Shown: positions 6,895 through 19,780 of the stretch, piece after piece
Layout of the letters: the number at the start of each line of letters is the position of its first letter
Numbering within the stretch: position 1 is the stretch's first letter
From: a bacterium
GTDB lineage: Bacteria; Planctomycetota; UBA1135; UBA2386
NCBI GenBank assembly: GCA_030432695.1
Contig: JAUILN010000013.1
Coordinates: 62,001 to 126,000, forward strand
Direction: 5' to 3'
DNA length: 64,000 bases
Notes under the pieces: model-generated
Seen by the model: only the letters and a program-made list of their open reading frames with translations
The model's database searches: none
Told to the model about the DNA's origin: nothing
Position numbers and translations under genes: made by a program

Positions 6895-9609
6895 ATGTCG
6901 CACCGCATCTCCGCGATCGTCCCAGCCCTCGGGATCCTCCCGGCCGCCCTGCTCGGCGTCCCGCTCCTGTTGGGGCTCGGTGCCTGCTCAGGCGGCACAT
7001 CGACTTCCCGTGTCAGTCCTCCGGCCTGTGGCGATGCTTCCGCGTTCTGCATCACGGAGTGCAATCTCGGCTGCACCGCCGGAGGCTGCTCGATCACCGA
7101 CATCGCGCCGAATCAGCCGCTGATCTTCGTGTTCAGCCAGGACGTCGATCCGCGCACCGTCGATTTTGCCAGCTTCTCGATCAAGACGCCTGCAGGCGAG
7201 GAGCCGGTGGGGGACTTCTTCGTGTCGGGTAGCCAGATCAACTTCCTGCCCGAGGTCCGAAGTGTCCAGGGCGCGACGTTCTTCGGCTTCTCGCAAGGTC
7301 AGGAGTACATCGTCACGATCCCTGCCGGAGCAGGGAATCCGAACGCGCTGACGGCGACGACGGGCGACAGGCTACTTCAGCCGTTCTCCTGCACCGTCCG
7401 GATCAGTCGACCCGTGGTGGATCTCGACCAGCGGCCGCCAGAGGCCGACTTGATCACGCCCTCGGGGTCGCAGGTGAACAGTGCGCCACGGAATACGCCG
7501 GTGGTGCTCGAGTTCTCGGAGATCATCGACGCGGCCCCGTTCTTCGGGGTGCCTCTCGAGGAGGGGCCGATCCGGTTCCGGATCCGTCGCTCGGCCGTCG
7601 TCAATGGCCAGAGGGTCTGCAATACGAGTTCTCGGCAGTTCGCACTCGGCGGTACGATCCGTCTCGAGAACGACTCCGTCCGGAACGTGACCATCGCCAG
7701 CTATCAGCCGCTTCAGCTGTTGCCCGCGGGATCGTGCCTCGAAGTCGAAGTGACCACGCAGGTCCGCGATCTGGCGGGGACACGCGCGGCTCCGCAGATC
7801 TTCCGGATTCTCATCGAAGAGACCAATGCGGTCGAACGGGGGTCGGTGTTCACGTTCGACAACGACCTCGAGCAGGATCGCGAACGGTCCGCAGGTGACT
7901 GGACCGGCGGCAACGCGTCCTTCGTGGCGATGGGCGGATCCGGTCGCCACGGGGACTTCCTGCTCGACGACGGCGCGACCGATCCCGGCGTCCCGGACAC
8001 GTTCGTTTTCAGCACCGATGACCAGATCATGGTTCAGCGGCCCTCCGGCTTCGTGAACTCCACGATCCGCATCACCGACGGCGTCTTCGAGTTTGCCAAG
8101 ATGGAGATCCCGACCGGGGTCACGGTCAACTTCATCGGAGCCAATCCGGCTAGGATCCATGTTCGGGGTGAATGCCGGATCGACGGCCGGTTGGCTGTCA
8201 ACGGCCAGTCGATCGCTGGCAACCACGACGCCAAGAACTCGGACCTCACCGGCGGTGTATTCACGAACGGCCCGGGACAGGCAGGTGGCATCGGTGGGGC
8301 CGGCGGCGGCGATGGGGGAGACGGTGCCTGGGCCTGTGACGGCAACGGCAATCCGAATCAGCCTCAGTTCAATGACTTCAATGGCTTCGACGGTGAAGAC
8401 CTGGTGCTGCCGGCCGGTCACGCCTACGCTGGCCAGGAGGTGGGCACCGGGGGGACTGGCGCGACTCTGTTCCCGCCCTCCGGCAACCGTACGGACATCG
8501 TCTATCGCGGATTCGGCAACAACTACTCCATCGTGTCGTCGTCGGCAGGGGGTGGTGGCGGCTATCGGGGGGCTGGTTCGGCAGGTCGTGTCGTCAGCGG
8601 CGCTTTCATCACCGGGGGTACGCCGAGCCAGCCGAACGAGTACTCGGGTCCCGCCGCGGGCGGAGTGTCCTTCCCGATTCTGACCATTCCCGGTGGCGTT
8701 GTGACGAGCGAATACTTCCTCGTCGGGGGAGCCGGTGGCGGTGGCGGTGCCAGCCATCCATTGTTCGTGCAGGCGAGCAGCTTCTCGGATCCCTACAAGT
8801 TCCTCAGTGGTGCTGCCGGGTCGGGGGCCGGTGGCGCGATGTTGCTACGGGTCGGTAGGGGCCTCCTGGTGGGCCCGGCGGGTGCGCTGGAGGCGCGAGG
8901 CGGTGCTGGTTCTCCAGTCGCATCGAATTCGACCGTCACCTCCTTCGGGGTGCCCAGTCCCGGTGGCGGCGGCTCCGGGGGGTCGCTGGTCGTGCAGGTT
9001 TCTGGAGACCTCGTCCAGCAGGGCTCGATCAACACTTCGGGCGGTGCCGGGGGCTCGGCCACATTCAACGGGCCGTTCTACTTCAGCAATATCGTTGGCG
9101 GCACAGGTGCCGACGGCATGTATCGGGTCGAGACACCCGATGGCGGGCCGACGACCGGAGAGATCGGTACAGCGCTTCCGGCGCCGGTCGGCGAGAACGT
9201 CGGCGCCCTGCAGGAGTTCGACAGGCTGTCTGGGTTCCAGAGCAGTCTCCGCGTGGTTCCGGAGGTCTTCGCTCCGGTCTACTTGCGCTACGAGATCGAT
9301 GCGCTTGTAGACGGCAATCCGATGAAGTTCAGCGACGACCCAGCTGTCGGCACGCCGGCCCTGGAGAACAGCGGTTCGGCTTTGGTGTTCTTCGTGCAAG
9401 GGATCGATATCGACCTGACGACCGGCGAACCCGATCCCGACCGCGATCCCTATCAGTGGCGCAGGTATGTCGGTGACTTCGGCCTGTCCCAGAACCAACC
9501 CGGGTTGAACAGTGATGCCACTTTGGGGTTCCAGTTCATCTTGCTGCGTGACTCGACGGTGTCGACCGACGTCGTCGTTCAGGAGCTGCGCGTGATCTAC
9601 CAGTCCTGA
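6895..9609 (+). CDS. Large outer-surface lipoprotein with SbsA-type Ig domains and glycine-rich repeats (paralogue 1)
   Basis: The 904-residue secreted lipoprotein has a signal peptide ending in the lipobox LLGLGAC (Cys near residue 31), followed by SGGTS. A short Cys-rich module comes next (five Cys, ending GCSITDIAPNQPL). Two SbsA/Big_5-like Ig domains follow: NQPLIFVFSQDVDPRTVDFASF near 75-170 and NTPVVLEFSEIIDAA near 200-310, the latter ending in TTQVRDLAGT. Residues 440-760 are very rich in Gly (GGAGGGGGAS, PSPGGGGSGGSLVVQV), a pattern seen in AgmC-like and other parallel-beta surface proteins. A C-terminal domain (770-904) ends WRRYVGDFG...NSDATLGFQFILL. The next gene is a paralogue with the same order of parts. 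Function unknown; a cell-surface structural or adhesive role is inferred. Confidence 0.82.
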   Translation: MSHRISAIVPALGILPAALLGVPLLLGLGACSGGTSTSRVSPPACGDASAFCITECNLGCTAGGCSITDIAPNQPLIFVFSQDVDPRTVDFASFSIKTPAGEEPVGDFFVSGSQINFLPEVRSVQGATFFGFSQGQEYIVTIPAGAGNPNALTATTGDRLLQPFSCTVRISRPVVDLDQRPPEADLITPSGSQVNSAPRNTPVVLEFSEIIDAAPFFGVPLEEGPIRFRIRRSAVVNGQRVCNTSSRQFALGGTIRLENDSVRNVTIASYQPLQLLPAGSCLEVEVTTQVRDLAGTRAAPQIFRILIEETNAVERGSVFTFDNDLEQDRERSAGDWTGGNASFVAMGGSGRHGDFLLDDGATDPGVPDTFVFSTDDQIMVQRPSGFVNSTIRITDGVFEFAKMEIPTGVTVNFIGANPARIHVRGECRIDGRLAVNGQSIAGNHDAKNSDLTGGVFTNGPGQAGGIGGAGGGDGGDGAWACDGNGNPNQPQFNDFNGFDGEDLVLPAGHAYAGQEVGTGGTGATLFPPSGNRTDIVYRGFGNNYSIVSSSAGGGGGYRGAGSAGRVVSGAFITGGTPSQPNEYSGPAAGGVSFPILTIPGGVVTSEYFLVGGAGGGGGASHPLFVQASSFSDPYKFLSGAAGSGAGGAMLLRVGRGLLVGPAGALEARGGAGSPVASNSTVTSFGVPSPGGGGSGGSLVVQVSGDLVQQGSINTSGGAGGSATFNGPFYFSNIVGGTGADGMYRVETPDGGPTTGEIGTALPAPVGENVGALQEFDRLSGFQSSLRVVPEVFAPVYLRYEIDALVDGNPMKFSDDPAVGTPALENSGSALVFFVQGIDIDLTTGEPDPDRDPYQWRRYVGDFGLSQNQPGLNSDATLGFQFILLRDSTVSTDVVVQELRVIYQS

Positions 9610-10065
9610 AGGCCGGTGGTCTCGGTTCGCGTGGCACGCCGGATCCAACTCCTCCGGGTCGGACCACGGCGCCCCAATCAGGCGCCGGCCGGATGGCGCG
9701 CGAGTCGGAATGGGTTTCGAATCGGTCGGTGGGGCCACCGAGCCGGTCCCGCCACCCGGCGTTCTCGGTTCCGAGGTCAGGCAGTCGGGCTCAGGCAGTC
9801 GGGCTCAGACGGTCGGGCACGGACAGTCGGGCATGGTGCGAATCCCGTTCCCCTAGTCGCTGGTCTCTTGCCATGATCCGCTCTCCTGCGACGATGACGG
9901 CCGCGATCTCGGCCGCCTCATCGAGCCCGAGGTGGAGCGTTCCAATTTTGGCGGCACGCCAGTTTCGGTGTGTTCCCTGGTCGTCCGGTTCTCGAGGAAG
10001 GACCTGACCTGACCCGGCGCGGCCTCCTGCGTCCCCGTCCTGTCTGCCACTCCCAAGCTCAACCC
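9610..10065. other. Spacer between the two lipoprotein paralogues (456 bp)
   Basis: No gene is supported here. It contains the four-copy 14-bp tandem repeat at 9779-9834. An open frame from 9970 joins the next gene in phase, but the lipoprotein signal peptide begins at the ATG at 10066. I see no convincing promoter or terminator. Confidence 0.5.
9779..9834. repeat. 14-bp tandem repeat, four copies
   Basis: Two perfect copies of AGGCAGTCGGGCTC (9779-9792, 9793-9806) are followed by two diverged copies, AGACGGTCGGGCAC and GGACAGTCGGGCAT (to 9834). All keep the 14-base period and the CGGTCGGGC/CAGTCGGGC core. It is one of several short arrays found in spacers of this window. Confidence 0.9.
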
Positions 10066-12726
10066 ATGAAGCTTCGAGTCCTACTTCCTTTCCTGGGGCT
10101 GTTGTTGGTCTGGTCCCTTGGCGGTTGCTCTGGTGGCAGCAGCACCAGCAACATCCCGGCCGGCAACTGCGATGGCTCGACCAAGCTCTGCCTGGTCTCG
10201 TGCAGTCTCGGCTGTGACCTCGGCGGTCGATGTGAGATCACGAACATCGCGCAGAATCAGCCGATCGTCCTGAACTTCAACGATCTGGTCGACCCTGCGA
10301 CGGTGACCCAGTCGACGTTCTCGTTGCGCACCGCGAATGGCGAGGGCCCAGAGGGCCAGGTCTTCGTCGTGGACAACACGATCGTGTTCCAGCCCCAGGC
10401 CCGGCTGGTGGGCGGGCAGACGCGTTTCGGTTTCCGGGCGGGCGAGACCTACACCCTTACCCTGCCGGGGACGGGCGGTGGCGCGACCATCCGCTCCACG
10501 TCTGGCCAGGAGCTGGGGCAGACGATTCTCTGCACGCTGAAGATCACCGAGGGGCTGATCGACCTCGACGGTCAGCCGCCGGTTTCAGAGTTGATCCTGC
10601 CGGCGGAGCAGTTCGATGTGCCGGCCGACGCGACGATCGTGCTGCGATTCAGCGAACTCATCGACATCACCGCGTTCCAGGGTGGCAGCACGCAGACCAG
10701 CCCGATCATCTACCAGATCCGTCGGACTCGGCCGAGTCAGGCCGACCCCGACGTTCCGGAGTGCGATCCGAACTTCTCGCCGGTGCTTGTCGAGGGCGTG
10801 CCCGTCGCGTCCGTGAACGTCTCGTCATCCGGGCAGGTGACCACGGACGTCTCGCTGAAGCCCGCGGTGGCGCTGCCGAACCAGGTCTGCGTCGAGGTCA
10901 TCGTCACGACTCAAGTTCGCGATCTCGCGGGAACTCCCGCTCAACGAGCGACCTATCGCTTCTTCACGGAGGTCGGGAACTCCGGTCCGCAGTCGATTAC
11001 GGAGACGTTCGCGAACGACTCCTTCCTCGACCGGCGTGTCTCCGGTGGCACGTGGTCCGCTGGGCGCGCAACCCCCGCGGAACTCGGTGGCCGGGGCATC
11101 CATGGCTCGTTCACGCCCTCGCTCGGCACGCAGCTGGCGACCGACGTCTACGTGTTCAATACGTCGAGCGTCCTGATCCCCGACTTCGTCTCGCTGTTCG
11201 GTGACGAGCTGACCGTTACCGACGGCCAGTTCGAGTTCACGGACTTCGTGGTGCCGGCAGGAACGACGGTCATCTTCCGTGGCCCGGTGGCGCCGAGGAT
11301 TCGGGTTCGGGGCCGGGTCGACATCCGTGGCCGGGTGTCGGTCGACGGCGGGAGTCCTGCGATGGGATTCAACCCGTTGTCGGTGTTCGACCCGGTCGCC
11401 GGTGGATTCGTCGGGCAGGACGGACAGGTCGGTGCGGCGAGCGGGGCTGGTGGCGGGCGTGGCGGTCAAGGTGCCGATGGCTGTGAAGGTGTCGGCGCCG
11501 CGCCCGAGTTCAATGGCCGTCCCGGTGAGTCGATCCAGGTGCCTGCCGGCAGCGCCTATGTCGGTGTTCCCAATCTCGCGACGACCGGGGGCCGCGGCGG
11601 ACCGCTCTGGCCTACCAACGGCCTACGTGCTGCCGTGATCTACCGGCTGTTCAACAGCATCTGCGCGCAGATGGCCGGCGGCGGCGGGGGTGGCGCGTTC
11701 CTCGGTGCAGCCACCGACGGCGTCGCCATCCAGTCGCCGACGCTGATCGCGGCCGATCTAGGGCCTGACGGCGTTGCAGGAACGTCTGTGGCCTTCGTCG
11801 ATGTGCCGATGGGAGTGACCACCTTCGAGCACTTCTTGGTGGGGGGAGCCGGTGGCGGCGGTGGCGGATCGCAGCCGGTCAACCTCTCGACCCAGCAGGT
11901 CAACGTAGACCTTCGCGCATTCCATGCCGGTGGCGGTGGGGCCGGTGGTGCCGGAGCCATCGGATTCCGCGTGGGCGGTGATTTTCTCGTCGCAGCTGGC
12001 GGTGTCTTGTCGGCTCGTGGCGGGAGCGGCGTGACCGAGACCGATCGCACCGTAGGTCCTCCGTCTCCAGGGGGTGGCGGATCGGGCGGCTCGATCGTCG
12101 TGCAGGTCGACCAGATCTCCCACGTGCAGCAGGACGGGACGATCAACGTGGAGGGTGGTAGCGGTGGTCGGATCCAGTTCGTGCAGTTCAATGGCCAGAG
12201 CGGCATCGCCGTCGGCGGCGATGGAGGCCACGGCTTCGTCCGCCTCGAGGCCAAGGGCAGTATCGACACCGGGGACCTCGGCGGCGTCGAACCGCCGGGG
12301 GCGGTCCTGCCGGAGAGCGCGGCGGTGCGTCGCGACTCGGAGGTCGACGCAACTTCGGGCTTCGCGTCACTGTGGCGCGCGTCGCGTCAGGTGTTCCCGC
12401 CGACCTTCCTCTACTATCGGCTCACCACCGTAGACGGGATGGGCAACGAGACGGTCTACACCGACCGTCAGGATGGGAGCGATCCTTTCAATCCGGCCGA
12501 CCAGGACGGGCGTCCAGTGCGGGTCTGGTTCCAGGGTGGCGTCGTGAACGCGGCGAGCAACCAGCTCGAGGGCGAGCCCGGTCCGTGGCGGAACTACGTG
12601 AATCCCGGCGCCGGGCCATCGATCAACAGTGATGGCGCCACGGGTTTCCGATTCATGATCGTCTTCGATCTCGGAGTCGCGGCGGACACGCAAGTCACGG
12701 ATCTGCAGGTCTGGTTCCGGCCGTGA
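10066..12726 (+). CDS. Large outer-surface lipoprotein with SbsA-type Ig domains and glycine-rich repeats (paralogue 2)
   Basis: The 886-residue product begins MKLRVLLPFLGLLLVWSLGG with the lipobox SLGGC (Cys near residue 21) followed by SGGSS; the open frame upstream to 9970 is rejected because it would bury the signal peptide. The Cys-rich module (CSLGCDLGGRCEITNIAQNQ) aligns with that of the preceding gene, as do the Ig domains (NQPIVLNFNDLVDPATV; DATIVLRFSELIDITAF, ending TTQVRDLAGT), the Gly-rich region (GGAGGGGGGSQPVN; PSPGGGGSGGSIVVQV) and the C-terminal domain (WRNYVNPGAG...NSDGATGFRFMI). It is clearly a tandem duplicate that has diverged substantially. A Ser after the lipid Cys fits outer-membrane sorting. 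Function unknown; surface structure or adhesion inferred. Confidence 0.82.
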   Translation: MKLRVLLPFLGLLLVWSLGGCSGGSSTSNIPAGNCDGSTKLCLVSCSLGCDLGGRCEITNIAQNQPIVLNFNDLVDPATVTQSTFSLRTANGEGPEGQVFVVDNTIVFQPQARLVGGQTRFGFRAGETYTLTLPGTGGGATIRSTSGQELGQTILCTLKITEGLIDLDGQPPVSELILPAEQFDVPADATIVLRFSELIDITAFQGGSTQTSPIIYQIRRTRPSQADPDVPECDPNFSPVLVEGVPVASVNVSSSGQVTTDVSLKPAVALPNQVCVEVIVTTQVRDLAGTPAQRATYRFFTEVGNSGPQSITETFANDSFLDRRVSGGTWSAGRATPAELGGRGIHGSFTPSLGTQLATDVYVFNTSSVLIPDFVSLFGDELTVTDGQFEFTDFVVPAGTTVIFRGPVAPRIRVRGRVDIRGRVSVDGGSPAMGFNPLSVFDPVAGGFVGQDGQVGAASGAGGGRGGQGADGCEGVGAAPEFNGRPGESIQVPAGSAYVGVPNLATTGGRGGPLWPTNGLRAAVIYRLFNSICAQMAGGGGGGAFLGAATDGVAIQSPTLIAADLGPDGVAGTSVAFVDVPMGVTTFEHFLVGGAGGGGGGSQPVNLSTQQVNVDLRAFHAGGGGAGGAGAIGFRVGGDFLVAAGGVLSARGGSGVTETDRTVGPPSPGGGGSGGSIVVQVDQISHVQQDGTINVEGGSGGRIQFVQFNGQSGIAVGGDGGHGFVRLEAKGSIDTGDLGGVEPPGAVLPESAAVRRDSEVDATSGFASLWRASRQVFPPTFLYYRLTTVDGMGNETVYTDRQDGSDPFNPADQDGRPVRVWFQGGVVNAASNQLEGEPGPWRNYVNPGAGPSINSDGATGFRFMIVFDLGVAADTQVTDLQVWFRP

Positions 12727-12778
12727 GGCAAGGCGAGACGGATCGGAAGCAGGCGGGCCGCGTGGCCTTGTTCAGATG

Positions 12779-12797
12779 ATCTCCCGGCCAGGGAGAT
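12779..12797. terminator. Perfect hairpin downstream of lipoprotein 2, possible terminator
   Basis: ATCTCCC at 12779-12785 pairs exactly with GGGAGAT at 12791-12797 around a 5-base loop, about 53 bases after the lipoprotein stop. No T-run follows, so termination is only a possibility. Confidence 0.35.
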
Positions 12798-12806
12798 GTC
12801 GCTGGA

Positions 12807-12838
12807 TTGGTCAGGGTCTGGGTTGGTCACGGTCTGGG
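12807..12838. repeat. 16-bp tandem repeat, two copies
   Basis: TTGGTCAGGGTCTGGG is followed directly by TTGGTCACGGTCTGGG, one mismatch in 16. It belongs to the class of short head-to-tail duplications seen in many spacers here. Confidence 0.75.
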
Positions 12839-12878
12839 GGCGTCCGCCACCGCCACGTCGTCCTGGCGAGCTGCGCCG

Positions 12879-12907
12879 TTGAGCGCGATCCGATCCGGTC
12901 CTAACAT
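12879..12907 (+). promoter_or_regulatory. Candidate promoter for the DHH phosphoesterase operon
   Basis: TTGAGC (12879-12884) and TAACAT (12902-12907) are separated by 17 bases, each matching four of six sigma70 positions. The -10 lies in the decamer GTCCTAACAT, which recurs at 25357-25366 upstream of fabF. The leader would be about 140 bases. Confidence 0.42.
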
Positions 12908-13056
12908 TCGCGCTTTCGACCGGTCTCACCTCCTGCGATCCGGTCGCGCCGTGTAGACGGGGGTCGTGCTGGAGCGCTCGGCCCCGCAGCGGGGAGGTCC
13001 GCCGACTGGGCCGGTCCGCCAACTCCGCGAGCAGCCCTGGCTCCAGAATCTCCCCG

Positions 13057-14067
13057 GTGATCGCGACCCCTGCTCAGTTTCTGGACCAGCTCAGGCATGC
13101 GGGTCGGATCGTGCTCTCCGGGCACGAACACCCCGACGGGGACTGTCTGGGTTCCCAGCTCGGTCTGTTCCATCTGATCCGAAGTTGGGGCGGAGAGGTG
13201 CGAATCCTGAACCCGGACCCTCCGGCGCGGCATCTCGCCTTTCTTGCGGACTGGGGGCCTATCGAGGCCTACGACTCGACGAGCCTTGGCGACGGCCGCT
13301 CGCTCGGTGACCTGCTGGTGCTGATGGACTGCTCGCAGCTGCGTCGCCTTGGCGATCTGGGTAGCGCGATCCGCGGCAAGGTCGGTTCGATCGCCGTCGT
13401 CGACCATCATGTCGATGCCGACCGGGGTGACGGCGACACGTCGTTCGTCGATGTCTCGGCTGCGGCGACCGGTGAGCTGGTCCTGCGGCTCTACGACGTC
13501 GCCGGTGTCCAGCCAGGTTTCGAGGCCGCCCACGGTCTGTTCGTGTCACTGGTCGCGGATACCGGCTGGTTCCGCTACTCGAACACGACGGCGGAAGTGT
13601 TCGCGAGGGCGACGCAGCTCGTCCGTTCGGGCGTTGATCCGTCGCAGTTGTACGACGCCATGCATCGTCGGAACGAAGCCGGGTCGGTCGCCTTTCTCGG
13701 CGAGTCGATCGGAGCGTCGGAGTTCCGGCTCGATGGGCAGCTCGGGATGCTCTGTCTGGATGCCGCGGCGATCGCTCGCGGTGGACGAGCCGGGGTGGAT
13801 CTGGACGTGGTGATGGAGCCTCTCCGTTCGGTGGCCGGCGTCGAAGTTGTCGCCATGTTGAAGGAGTCCGCTCCGGGCCGCATCAAGGTCTCGCTGCGCT
13901 CGCAGGGCGATCTCGATGTTCAGCGGCTGGCGCTCGAGCTGGGCGGCGGTGGACACCAAAAGGCAGCGGGTGCCACCGTCGACGGAGGAATCCGCGGCGT
14001 GGCTGCACGCGTGGAGTCACTTGTCGCGGGCGCACTCACGCGCCTTCGGGCCGGAGGCGACGGTTGA
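13057..14067 (+). CDS. DHH-DHHA1 family phosphoesterase, NrnA-like (oligoribonuclease / pAp phosphatase)
   Basis: The 336-residue cytoplasmic enzyme has the DHH-superfamily motifs in order: GHEHPDGDCLGS (residues 22-33, metal-binding), LLVLMDC near 90, VVDHH near 115 with AVVDHHVDADR, SLVADTGWFRYSNT near 170-183, and the C-terminal DHHA1 motif GGGGHQKAAG near 300. This is the NrnA/pAp-phosphatase pattern: these enzymes degrade short RNA oligomers and dephosphorylate 3'-phosphoadenosine 5'-phosphate. The start is GTG at 13057, with no strong Shine-Dalgarno. The stop overlaps the TTG start of the metallophosphoesterase, so the two are coupled. NrnA-like annotation is family-level; substrate specificity cannot be decided. 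Confidence 0.86.
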   Translation: MIATPAQFLDQLRHAGRIVLSGHEHPDGDCLGSQLGLFHLIRSWGGEVRILNPDPPARHLAFLADWGPIEAYDSTSLGDGRSLGDLLVLMDCSQLRRLGDLGSAIRGKVGSIAVVDHHVDADRGDGDTSFVDVSAAATGELVLRLYDVAGVQPGFEAAHGLFVSLVADTGWFRYSNTTAEVFARATQLVRSGVDPSQLYDAMHRRNEAGSVAFLGESIGASEFRLDGQLGMLCLDAAAIARGGRAGVDLDVVMEPLRSVAGVEVVAMLKESAPGRIKVSLRSQGDLDVQRLALELGGGGHQKAAGATVDGGIRGVAARVESLVAGALTRLRAGGDG

Positions 14068-14816
14068 CGGCCTTCGCATTGATTTCCGACCTTCACTCGA
14101 ACATGGAGGCCTTGACCGCTGTGTTCGAGCGGATCGATGCGCTCGGCGTGCAGCGGGTCTGTTGCCTCGGAGACGTGGTCGGCTACGGCGCCGAGCCGGA
14201 GCCGTGCGTGCGGTTGGTGATGCGGCGTTGTGCGTGGACCCTGATGGGCAATCACGACTACGGGCTGTTCCACGACCTCCGTGATTTCAACCCGCTCGCA
14301 GCCGACGCGATCCTCTATTCGCGGCGCAAGCTGCAGCCTCGTTGGTTCGCGTCCAGGCGACGTCAGGCCTGGGAGTTCCTGCGCGGCTTGCCGGAGCGGG
14401 TCGAGGAGGGCGGGCGCCTGTTCGTTCACGGGTCGCCGCGCGATCCGATCATGGAGTACGTGCTCAAGAGCGATGGCTTCCTCGAGCCCGACAAGATGCG
14501 TTCGATCTTCGGGCAGCTCGAGGGTCCGTGCTTCGTCGGCCACACGCACTGGCCTGGCGTGCACGACACGTCGTTCCGCTTCACGCAGGCGAACGACGAC
14601 CACGCGGTGTTCGAACTGGGGGATGGGCCGGCGGTCGTCAACGTCGGGTCGGTCGGGCAGCCTCGAGACGGCGATCCGAGAGCGTGCTTCGTCGTGGTGG
14701 ATGGCAAGGTCGTCGAGTACCACCGCGTGAACTACGACTTCCGGAAGACGCAGGCCAAGATCCTGGCGGCCGGGTTGCATCCGGCCCTGGCTGATCGGTT
14801 GGCACGCGGACGGTGA
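14064..14816 (+). CDS. Calcineurin-like metallophosphoesterase (YfcE/MJ0936-like)
   Basis: This 250-residue phosphoesterase starts at TTG 14064, sharing TTGA with the stop of the DHH gene. It shows the dinuclear metal-site signature of the family: D in ISDLHSN (near residues 7-13), GDVVGYG near 38, GNHDYG near 65-70, FVHGSP near 125 and GHTHWPG near 165. Proteins of this compact type hydrolyse phosphodiesters or phosphomonoesters, but natural substrates are mostly unknown. Coupling to an NrnA-like enzyme suggests a nucleotide or RNA turnover role, which is inference. A 211-bp spacer then separates it from recA. Confidence 0.85.
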   Translation: MTAFALISDLHSNMEALTAVFERIDALGVQRVCCLGDVVGYGAEPEPCVRLVMRRCAWTLMGNHDYGLFHDLRDFNPLAADAILYSRRKLQPRWFASRRRQAWEFLRGLPERVEEGGRLFVHGSPRDPIMEYVLKSDGFLEPDKMRSIFGQLEGPCFVGHTHWPGVHDTSFRFTQANDDHAVFELGDGPAVVNVGSVGQPRDGDPRACFVVVDGKVVEYHRVNYDFRKTQAKILAAGLHPALADRLARGR

Positions 14817-14969
14817 GCGGGCCCGGGTCGAACGCCCGGCTGCGGCCGGGTCGGCCACGGAAAGTCCCAGATCTCGCGTGACCGTTCGGCTCCCCCGGTG
14901 CACGGGTATGCGCCGGCTGCGAGGTGGCGTCGAAGGCGATTCCAGTCACCCCCGGCTGGAGGAACTTGT

Positions 14970-14998
14970 TTGGTTTTCGTTCGGCCCTCGGTTAGGGT
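14970..14998 (+). promoter_or_regulatory. Candidate recA promoter
   Basis: TTGGTT (14970-14975) and TAGGGT (14993-14998) are 17 bases apart, in a locally T-rich stretch that stands out from the GC-rich surroundings. A GGGAGG Shine-Dalgarno-like site precedes the ATG at 15028. No convincing LexA box is visible. Confidence 0.38.
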
Positions 14999-15027
14999 CG
15001 CTGTAGCACATCCTGGGAGGGATCCTC

Positions 15028-16338
<1,311 letters not shown>

Positions 16339-16366
16339 CCGGCCGACGTGCGAGTGGTGGCGAAGA

Positions 16367-16402
16367 AGGTGCGGGCTGCAGATCAGGTGCGGGCTGCAGA
16401 TT
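16367..16402. repeat. 18-bp tandem repeat, two copies, between recA and alaS
   Basis: AGGTGCGGGCTGCAGATC at 16367-16384 is followed immediately by a copy differing only in the last base (16385-16402). It lies 28 bases after the recA stop, in a non-coding spacer. Confidence 0.9.
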
Positions 16403-16570
16403 GTCGGCACGAGGCAGGTCGCCAGGATGAGGCGGACTGGTTGTCGGATTGCGCGCGGATGGTCTGGTAGCTCGACGGCGGTCGGGTCTCTCGAAGGTGT
16501 TCGGGCCAGTCGACGGGAAGGGCGAGCAAGATGAGCCTCCCGGCTTGTCCTTATCGGTGCGACTGCTTCG

Positions 16571-19264
<2,694 letters not shown>

Positions 19265-19597
19265 GCGACGCAGTCCTGGACCGGGAGACTCCGGGGATCG
19301 GCCGATCGCGCGCATGCACTCCCTCGCGGAGCGTCCCGACGCTGCGATCACCGGTCTCTTCCGGTCGGGCGGCCCCGGTTTCGGATCTCGAGGCCCGATC
19401 CGGTCGTCCGAGATCCCCAATCCGGGTTGGGCTCGGGGCGCCGGCCGGAATCGGTCTACCGAGACCGTGCCGGCTAGATGGTTGACCCAGAGACCCGGGT
19501 CGCTATCCTGCCCGACCCGAATTTCCGGCGTGAGCACGTGTCGGTGCGCGTGCGGGTGATTTCCCGACCCTCGCCGCGATTCGGACAGGAGTTTCCG
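19265..19597. other. Spacer upstream of rpmF (333 bp)
   Basis: No gene is supported. In particular, no DUF177 (yceD) gene, which often precedes rpmF elsewhere, is present. The spacer holds the promoter-like sequence at 19482-19509 and the rpmF ribosome binding site AGGAG at 19587-19591. Confidence 0.55.
19482..19509 (+). promoter_or_regulatory. Candidate promoter for rpmF
   Basis: TTGACC (19482-19487, five of six) and TATCCT (19504-19509, four of six) are separated by 16 bases. It is the best sigma70-like match in the window. The predicted leader is about 80 bases, and an AGGAG Shine-Dalgarno (19587-19591) lies 6 bases before the rpmF ATG. Confidence 0.5.
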
Positions 19598-19780
19598 ATG
19601 GCTGTCCCCAAGAGACGAGTTAGCCGTTCGCGGCGCGGCAACCGCCGAATCCAACAGGCCCTCGAGCGGGCCCAGCTCACGCGCTGCAGCAACTGTGGCG
19701 CGTCGATCCGTCCGCACCACGTCTGCGCGTCCTGCGGCCACTACCGCGGCAAGCAGATCACGGTCGGTCGTTCTGTCTGA
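19598..19780 (+). CDS. rpmF: 50S ribosomal protein bL32, zinc-binding form
   Basis: The 60-residue ribosomal protein starts MAVPKRRVSRSRRGNRR, the typical bL32 N-terminus, and carries the zinc ribbon C30-x2-C33 ... C43-x2-C46 (RCSNCGAS, CASCGHYRG). It is therefore the zinc-dependent C+ form. The start at 19598 is fixed by AGGAG six bases upstream; the frame extends further upstream without homology. As in many bacteria it precedes plsX and the fab genes, but here 689 bp intervene. A short tandem repeat begins inside its last codons. Confidence 0.96.
   Translation: MAVPKRRVSRSRRGNRRIQQALERAQLTRCSNCGASIRPHHVCASCGHYRGKQITVGRSV

Larger units (their letters stand above)
12727..13056. other. Spacer between lipoprotein 2 and the DHH phosphoesterase gene (330 bp)
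   Basis: Contains a hairpin (12779-12797), a 16-bp direct repeat in two copies (12807-12822 TTGGTCAGGGTCTGGG and 12823-12838 with one change) and a promoter-like pair (12879-12907). No gene is supported. Confidence 0.5.

Noticed and set aside
8260-9070. Gly-codon-rich repeats within the lipoprotein as DNA repeats
   Set aside because: They reflect Gly-rich protein sequence without a fixed DNA period.
15001-15016. Possible LexA/SOS box before recA (CTGT-N8-CTGG)
   Set aside because: Only one half fits the enterobacterial CTGT-N8-ACAG form, and the LexA site of this lineage is unknown.
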